Assembly (NCBI GenBank): GCA_006386115.1
Contig: VFIW01000070.1
Span: 1-64,000 of the forward strand
DNA from: Globisporangium splendens
Lineage: Eukaryota; Oomycota; Peronosporomycetes; Pythiales; Pythiaceae
Length of the DNA: 64,000 nt
Direction of reading: 5' to 3'
Positions 57,353 to 64,000 of the stretch are shown here, in pieces; positions within the stretch are counted from its first letter, which is position 1; every line of letters begins with the position of its first letter. The translations under genes were made by a program, and so were the position numbers. The notes beneath the pieces are model-generated. The model was not told the DNA's origin, ran no database searches, and saw nothing but the letters and a program-made list of their open reading frames with translations.

Positions 57353-59398
57353 GGCGCCGTTGACGTGGATCGGTCTGTCCGTCCTTCAACTTGATGGGAA
57401 ACAGAGATACGTGAGAGTTGTCGCTGGGAGATCTAAAAGAAGAAGGATATTGTGAGAGGAGAGGACCGAAAGAAAAGAAGCAGCCCCGTTTCAAGTACAA
57501 TGGATATTCGACGATCATGGAAGAACAAAACAAGGATGGAGAAGGAGCTGCGCAGTTGCAGCGAACGAGAAGGAAGAACAAGTATGAGAAAGGTGAACAA
57601 GCGAGCGAGTGAGCGGAGCGCACGCCGCATATTCAAGTGCACACCAGTGAGCCCAATGGGAGATGGCGCCTATCTGTCTACGGTCAAGGCGCGATCAATG
57701 TCAGTGGTGTCGCAGGCGGGTAGACACTCGGCGCTATCCAGTGTCCGACGTTGGCTCGCCGCTTGCTTATCAATGTTGAAGTCAAGGACCGAACGCTACT
57801 TTCCTGTTCAGCTGCTGTTGTCGCCGATCTTTATCCACGCCTTTTTGTGTCGTCCTGTTGACGGATTTTCCTCCCAATTTGCAAGTCGTGCGTGCGTGTG
57901 TGATGTGATCTTGCGTGTGGGTTGTTGATCGTTTGCTGTCAGCAATTCCCATTCGCAAGCAAGCCCACTCTCGCGTACAGTGCGCGCGCTCTTTTGACGA
58001 CTGGGAGGAAGTGTCCATTATGCTTGAAGAATGAAAGAATACTCACTGTTGTGGCTGTTACCAATTTGTTGAGTTTTCTCCACGATGCTTTTGTTCTTTG
58101 CAGGTTTTGTCAACAATTCCAGCTCATGCACAGAAAGCAGAGAAAGGCACCACGCCTCCGCCCGCACTTCAATGATCTTTGGGGAATCTATTGTTGCGCA
58201 AAACAACAGCGATCACGACGCGCGAAAGGAGACAGGGGTGCGGGATGCGTGGTGACCTGATGGTCATCGCAAAGGACAACACCACGTCACGATGGTGTCA
58301 TACACGTGGCGCTTTTATTTGCCTCTCTTCTGTCGGTTGGTTGAAGACGGTCGAGTGAGCAAATGAACCAGGATGTGCCACCATCCCTTCCACGCTTTCT
58401 CAACTCAGTGCCTGCTTCAAAGAGGTGTCATTATCTTGACAAAAGTGCACTCATATAGCTCTATGCAGTATAAAGAGGGATGCATGACTGATAGCCGCAA
58501 CCAGTGGTCATGGAACAGAAAACAGGGAGGCATCATGCGAAGTGTGGGATGCCGACCGAAGGCTCGCTGTGTTTCCTTGCACGAGCGGTGAGGATGGGGC
58601 GTTGTCCACGTGGTCAGCGGCGTCTTTGCCTTCGCAAGTGCAAGCGCCTTCGCCACCAACACGCTGTCAAAGCAACGCGGCAGTAAACAAGCACATCTGG
58701 ATCATCCCCAGCGATCGGCTTCCGCTGCAAGTCTGTCCTGTTCCTATATCATCGTATCCATCGCCTTCCTGGTGGCCATATGCCCATTTGTACATTCCAC
58801 TTGATGTTCGCCTGTCGGCCACAAGCAAGCAGATCGGTCAAGGCGTCGCGGATGGCGCAAAAATGCATGGAGACTGAATCTTGGAGCAGGCATTTCGCTT
58901 GGTCCATGCACACTACTGATGGATGGATGGATGATCAAAGGATTGGAGGATCGCGGGGATGGATATGGATGCACATTGGGGAGTTGCATTCCTTCCTTTC
59001 CTGCCTGAGTGTAGGAGAAGATCGCATTGCATGGAGGGGGCGCTTGCTGTTCTCAGATGCGTGGCGAGATGGAAACCACCGTCAGAGTGTCATCCGCAGC
59101 ATTGGAAAAGACAACTCGAGGTAATCGACGAAAGGGAGTCCGAAGGGGTTTATGACTCAGGATGTGGCCAGACGCCAGTGGTTTATGATTTATGACACAG
59201 CCGGAGCACAAGCTAAAAGCAAGAACAAACAAGTGTGAAGATGGATGAATGAATGGTGGTAAAGTCAATCGTGTTGTTCCTTCATAATAATATCATAAAT
59301 ATGGGCCACGGCTCGTCCTAACTAATGCTCTGTCTTCCTTGGAGGGCTGGCTGGTGGTTGGCTTTCCTAGTTAAATAATGGGCGTGCTTGCTTCTATT
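57353..59398. other. Intergenic, no gene recognised
   Basis: About 2 kb with short frames only and a small ATGG tetranucleotide run at about 58917-58932. No motif-bearing frame, tRNA or element was recognised. Confidence 0.5.
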
Positions 59399-60091
59399 TT
59401 AAAAGTCGACTTCGGCGAACACGCGGCGACGCGTGACCACGGGAGCTCCCATGGGCATGTCGAGACCCACTTTGCGCACCGTCGGGATGCAAAACTCGCC
59501 CATACTGCTGAGCTTGCGGGCCTTCGGGGAACGGTCGCCAGCACCGCGCGTCGGGAACAATGGCGGCGCCTGCGGCTGCTTCTTGTTCATATCCGCGCCG
59601 TCTTCCGGTCGCACGTCCGACAACTGGCGCTTGCGCGAGTCCGAGCCCGCTTTCTGCTCCACTGGAGGGCAAAACTCGAGGAAGTTGCGCACGAGGAACG
59701 CGAGCTTGCGCGCCACGTCGCAGCAGCCGCAGCGAAGGATCGTGTTCTCGACGTACAGCCCAGACACGCGGCGCAGCACGACCTGGAGGAACACGTTGAG
59801 CGTGCTGATGGTCTCCTTCTCCTGCGCGCGCAGCTGCTGCACGATGGCGCGGAACGCGTAGTGGTCCACGAAGCTCTCCATCCACTTGGCGAACATGCTG
59901 ATGTCGTCCTTGGTCTGCTTGCGCGTCTTGATGTCGGCCACGAGCTCCTCCATGGCGGTCCACAGCGCGTCGAAGTCGCGCATCGACTTGTACGCGAAGT
60001 ACGTGGGCGCGTTCAGCGGCGCGATCTGCACCGCGAACTTCTCCTCCTTGCCTCCGATGCAGGACGTGACGCTCGCCACGATTCCGCGCAT
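59399..60091 (-). CDS. PX-like domain protein
   Basis: Single exon, 230 residues from the ATG at 60091 (the frame is open to 60220 but the added residues look like leader). The N-terminal half resembles a PX fold: KFAVQIAPLNAP, FAYKSMRDFDALWTAMEEL, then helical segments. The C-terminal part is rich in Arg/Lys/Pro/Ser and probably disordered, with possible phosphorylation sites. PX domains bind phosphoinositides on endosomal membranes; the basic PI3P-binding pocket was not verified, so lipid binding is inferred. No neighbour suggests a pathway. Confidence 0.55.
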   Translation of the reverse strand: MRGIVASVTSCIGGKEEKFAVQIAPLNAPTYFAYKSMRDFDALWTAMEELVADIKTRKQTKDDISMFAKWMESFVDHYAFRAIVQQLRAQEKETISTLNVFLQVVLRRVSGLYVENTILRCGCCDVARKLAFLVRNFLEFCPPVEQKAGSDSRKRQLSDVRPEDGADMNKKQPQAPPLFPTRGAGDRSPKARKLSSMGEFCIPTVRKVGLDMPMGAPVVTRRRVFAEVDF

Positions 60092-63000
60092 TCTATTCTC
60101 TTCTCCGCAACAGCAATCCAGCTTCGCTTGGTGTCTTAAAAGGAGGTTACGCGCAAGTCGGCTTGTGTAACCTGTGTGTTTTGTTGTTGTGGCTTGTTGA
60201 GGTACACTTGGTGCCTGCAACTGGTGTAACCTGTTTGTTTGTTTGTTCGTTTTGCAGTGTCGAGCTCTCGGTTCTTTCGCAAATCCGCGACTGACACCAC
60301 CAACTGACGTTTCTCAGTCAGTCAGGTGGGCGAACCATGGGCACAAGAGACCCCAACCCAACCCGCTAGGTCCGGCTCGCATAATGGAACGCTGTCACTT
60401 TTTTTGGTGGAGGGCACAGAGAACAGAGAAAGCGAGCGAGAGAGAGAGAGAGAGAGAGGAGAAGAGAGAGAGAGGAGGAGCGGCAAAGAAAAAAAAAGGC
60501 GACAACGACATAGGGCTAGGGCGACCAGGTGACTGGCATCACAGCCAGAAGGTGGGCACCACGAACCCTACCCCATTTGCGCAGTCACCTTTTGCTTGCT
60601 TGTCTTTTGTTTGTGCTGGGATGGCGCGGGACACAACAGCTCGAGTTGTCAACGACGACATGCTGTTGCAGTTTGTTGCCATGCCCGGTTTTTCCTACCA
60701 AACGTACAGTGCCAATCGCGATTTAGAGAGCGTGCAGCTCTTGTAAGCACTTGACGTCGTCACACACGAAAAAGGCGTTTGTTAATGTTATACGGTCCGA
60801 TAGGCACAGCTTCTTTTGGGGAAGAGACCCACGTATCAGTCAGAATTTGAACTCGAAAGGCGCATCTGACATGCAATTTGCAAGCGTGATGGTGTTGTCC
60901 ATTGATGAATTGACTCGAACCGTTTTTTCCATAGAGCGAACCAATCCATCAGGCAGGCATTGGCACAAATTATTCGCAGTAGGGGTTAGGGTCTATCCAG
61001 ACAGACCAGTCCAGCGGTTAGGGCTCGATTTGATCGAAAGGCATCAATCCAACCGACGTCTGGTCAGATCGCTCGCTGTCAAACATTTTTCTGGCCCGTT
61101 TACGTGCTTGTTGTTAGCATTTTGCCACCACGACGAGAGACAAGTCGGCCGACCCAGTTGCGCGGACAAAGCCAGGAAGGTGCTACTTGCACCATTATCT
61201 GTGCAGCATTTTAGCCGACGTGGCTGCACAAATTGCCAGCTGGAGACGCAAAATTGGTTATGCCTGCAAATAAGCAAGGCGACAGTAATATGGCCAGAAA
61301 CCGTCGGACAAAGTGCCGACCCGGTGCTTTGACATTGGTCCAATGCACACGTCCGTTCACCGGACGTTAGCGCATTTACACACCTGCCTGCTGCGAGTGA
61401 ACGGATGTGACCTTGAGTTGGCGGTGGCAGAGGCGGCATGCGATACAAAAATGCGGATTATGCGCGTTGTGATTATGGCTCGGTTGGAGAGCATAACTCA
61501 CTGCAAGTAGGAGTGATGGGTGACTTTTTAGAAATGAGCCGAGCACAACTCAGTTGAAGAACAGGTGCTCTACTGTAGCTGTATCACTTCGCAGACACCA
61601 GAGATTCGATTTAGAGAATCTCAAACTTGATAGACACACTCAAACTCACACAAACAAAAAAAACCAGCTTGATCTTTTTGGAGGGAGCTTCTCCTTTGAT
61701 TACCAGCCAAGTCCAGACTGTCACAGCGCAGACTTTTAGGATAGTCAACAAAACCAAATTTACAGCGTGTGGCACTGTGACCATGACCATCTTGCCTTCT
61801 GGAAGTGACGTCCTCAAAGGCAGAGAGTGGTGTGCTGAGGCTACATCTGGCGCGGTCTTTTGCGTCACTACCGATGGCCGTTCGTCGCCTGTGGAACCAA
61901 ACATCTGAAGCTGACGCCTTGGGCCGTCCCAACTGAAACTTTCTCCCTATCTTGACGACTTGTTAGCCATCTGCTGACTGGACGCACGACCGCTTGTCAT
62001 TCAAAGTTCAGTAGCCGAGGCACCATTTTCTGGACAGAAAATGCCATCTGCTGCCTTTGCGCTGGTGATGACGACTTGAAGCTCTGCAGCGCAGATCCGC
62101 TCGTTTGTTAATATTTTCTACGCTTTCCTTGTCCTTGATCCTTTTACGCGACGGGCTAATCGCGGCCATCATAAACCAAGCGTGTCTCTGTATAAGATCC
62201 ACAAGTTTGCCGGAACGGCAAGTGCCATGCCTAGCCCGTCCTACCGCAAAGCACGCGCCAACAGCGCAATCGGCATGTGTACGCTCACTCTCTCCGTCAG
62301 CATCGACCAGCACACGCATCCGTGCAGCACGCTCCTATCTTTTTCCTCCCGTCTTTTCCTTATTTCCACCATGTTTCCTCATCTGTTTGAACTGTTGACT
62401 TGGACTGAGCATGCTGCTGGAAGTGGCACATATTTGATCGGTCATCCTTTCTTCGGATTTGCTTGTCTTTGTGATGCGTTAGGAGGGAGACCAGTGAGTG
62501 GGAGTGCTCGAAAGAGCGGCCAACCTTTGCCTTTCATCATGGGTTACGATCGTATCTTTCTCCGCTTTTGAAAACCGATACTAAAACGGGTACAAACGCA
62601 ACCCCCGCAGTCGAATACCTACCGTGCTGTTTGGCACACTTCCCGCGGAGGGTACTACCCTTGTGACAGGCTTCAGTTGTCGCACCACGACGGAAGAACT
62701 GGTTCTGACGACGCCGGCATTCCTCTCAAGTACTGTATGCATTTGGATGCTCCAGATGGTGGGAAGGCAGGAGCATGAGCAGCTTTACGCATGGATCATG
62801 AGCATATGACTTGCACTTGGCCGCCCATTTTGATGGTGGACGCTGCACTATCTACTAAAACTAAAACTCTTCGAGGTTTCGACGACAGATGGACGCAACA
62901 CCTGCTCCGATAGGCAGGCTTCTCGGACAGCGCTTGTGTGAATTCATAGCGTGGATCTGTACGAGACACGGCATGGCGCAAGCACTGAGAAGAAAGCGAG

Positions 63001-64000
63001 GAAGCTTGAAAGATCGCGTGTGTTTCCTCCCGCGTACATAAATTTAGTGTGTCCATCTGGTCACAGTACCGTGGACTGTCCAATATTCCAGCACGTCAGG
63101 TTCTCCTTTAAGCGGCTTTTTATATATGCACACGCCATTGATGATGTTTTGCAGCGTTTTTGAGCAGAGGTCCAATCACAGGAACGCGAGAGTCGTGGTG
63201 CACACAGAGCACACAGTGTACAGTCAGTGGTCAAAGCGCCAGCCACAGCATGCCTCCGCGTTTGCGCGTGTGTTATACAGTGTACAATATCTGGTAAACT
63301 TGCAAATTACGCATGGAGAGCAGTAAACTGAGGCGGGAATGTCACCATGCTATTATCCTTCCAGATTATAAAATTGCACACCGACTGATGACTTTGCCAG
63401 CGTCCTGTTGTGTGGTGTGGCCCAACGCACTCTATATCGTCCGAACGAGGATGAGTTGTCCTTCAGCATGTGCGTCAGCCCCACACTTGTGGAGAGCGGG
63501 TCGCCGACTCATCAATACTCGCGCTTGCTCTTGTTTGGCTCGCGAACGATGGAAAAACAAGAGACCATGGCTGTTGACAACTGTACGTGCGTGCGCCAAT
63601 TACCTGCGTCTTTGCCTCGTCCCCCTCCACGTCAGTCCAATAAGGCACTATGGGTAAGCTTTGCTCGATCGACCGATCGCGCACCTGGTGATCGATCGGA
63701 CGTCGCATCAGGTTGATGTGGAGTTGCCATGGCGATTGGGGCGACCATGAGGCGCAAACAGAAAGGTGTTGCACTTGTCCCGTATCATACACAGCGGGTT
63801 GAGGTATGTGCGTATAGGGAAAATGCACACCTTCTTGTGATGCGCTTTTACATGATCGACCAGGAGCTTGGCTCACAATGCAAGGCTCAACGCGGCATTG
63901 GCAACTTGCGTTAGATCTGTCTTCTCTAAATTAACTCAATACAGTATATTTGTGAGTGGTACAGTCTGTTGGAACTGCAACTGATCGGGAGCCCCGTTTC
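60092..64000. other. Intergenic right end, no gene recognised
   Basis: Nearly 4 kb with many short overlapping frames on both strands and low coding bias. The longest, 193 codons at 60751..61332, shows no domain. A frame around 63408..63716 (102 codons) is also unassigned. A gene could begin beyond the right edge; nothing here can be claimed. Confidence 0.5.
60431..60480. repeat. (GA)n microsatellite
   Basis: A purine-only GA run with interruptions, close to the head of the PX-like gene. Confidence 0.8.

Noticed and set aside
59378..60139. 253-codon plus-strand frame
   Set aside because: Antisense shadow of the PX-like gene, Arg/His/Leu-rich and without a domain.
60980..61020. TTAGGG strings suggesting a telomeric repeat
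   Set aside because: Only two isolated copies, not in tandem.
60751..61332. 193-codon plus-strand frame
   Set aside because: No coding bias, no domain and no start context; long frames are expected by chance in this composition.
1..64000. CRISPR arrays, rRNA, tRNA genes, bacterial operons
   Set aside because: No spaced direct-repeat array or rRNA core was seen, and B-box-like GGTTCGA strings noticed (for example near 56203) are within coding sequence. Gene structure is eukaryotic.

Overview
The window looks like nuclear DNA of an oomycete (stramenopile). Evidence: short introns of about 60-125 bp, often with GTACGT or GTGCGN donors; promoter motifs resembling the oomycete Inr/FPR element; a CRN (Crinkler) effector pseudogene; a tandem family of 2-oxoglutarate oxygenases; a predicted mitochondrial MinE; thaumatin-like wall proteins; a non-LTR retrotransposon. 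The species cannot be fixed from sequence alone. Gene models were built by eye from reading frames and splice signals; no search or alignment program was run.

Layout: 1.3-5.5 kb, two thaumatin-like (TLP) genes encoding predicted membrane-anchored surface proteins. 5.8-7.4 kb, a dual-specificity phosphatase with a gelsolin-like tail. 7.5-12 kb, two divergent genes: an LRR/coiled-coil/EF-hand protein with two reading-frame lesions, and the axonemal dynein assembly factor DNAAF6/PIH1D3. 12.4-22.7 kb, six 2OG-Fe(II) oxygenase genes; two form a nearly identical inverted pair, with an RNase H relic between them. 23-24.8 kb, a CRN pseudogene interrupted by a 61-bp LINE 3'-end insertion flanked by a 12-bp target-site duplication. 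25.3-31.7 kb, a full-size ABCA transporter. 33.2-36.9 kb, MinE and a RING/tandem-BRCT (BRCA1-like) protein. 37.2-40.3 kb, one intact and two broken copies of a multi-pass membrane protein. 40.3-42.5 kb, a 5'-truncated LINE. 42.7-44.6 kb, a TLP fused to a TOS1-like glycosyl hydrolase domain. 46.2-48.6 kb, a NOL11-like ribosome-biogenesis factor. 49.3-50.8 kb, a CFAP73/CCDC42-type flagellar coiled-coil protein. 52.6-54.8 kb, a LARP6-like RNA-binding protein. 56-57.4 kb, a DDX6/Dhh1 helicase. 59.4-60.1 kb, a PX-like protein. The rest, including about 4 kb at the right end, shows no convincing gene.

Themes: cell-wall and surface proteins (three TLPs that share an intron position), an expanding oxygenase family with signs of gene conversion, flagellar genes of which two carry apparent lesions, and a mobile-element/effector section made mostly of decayed copies.
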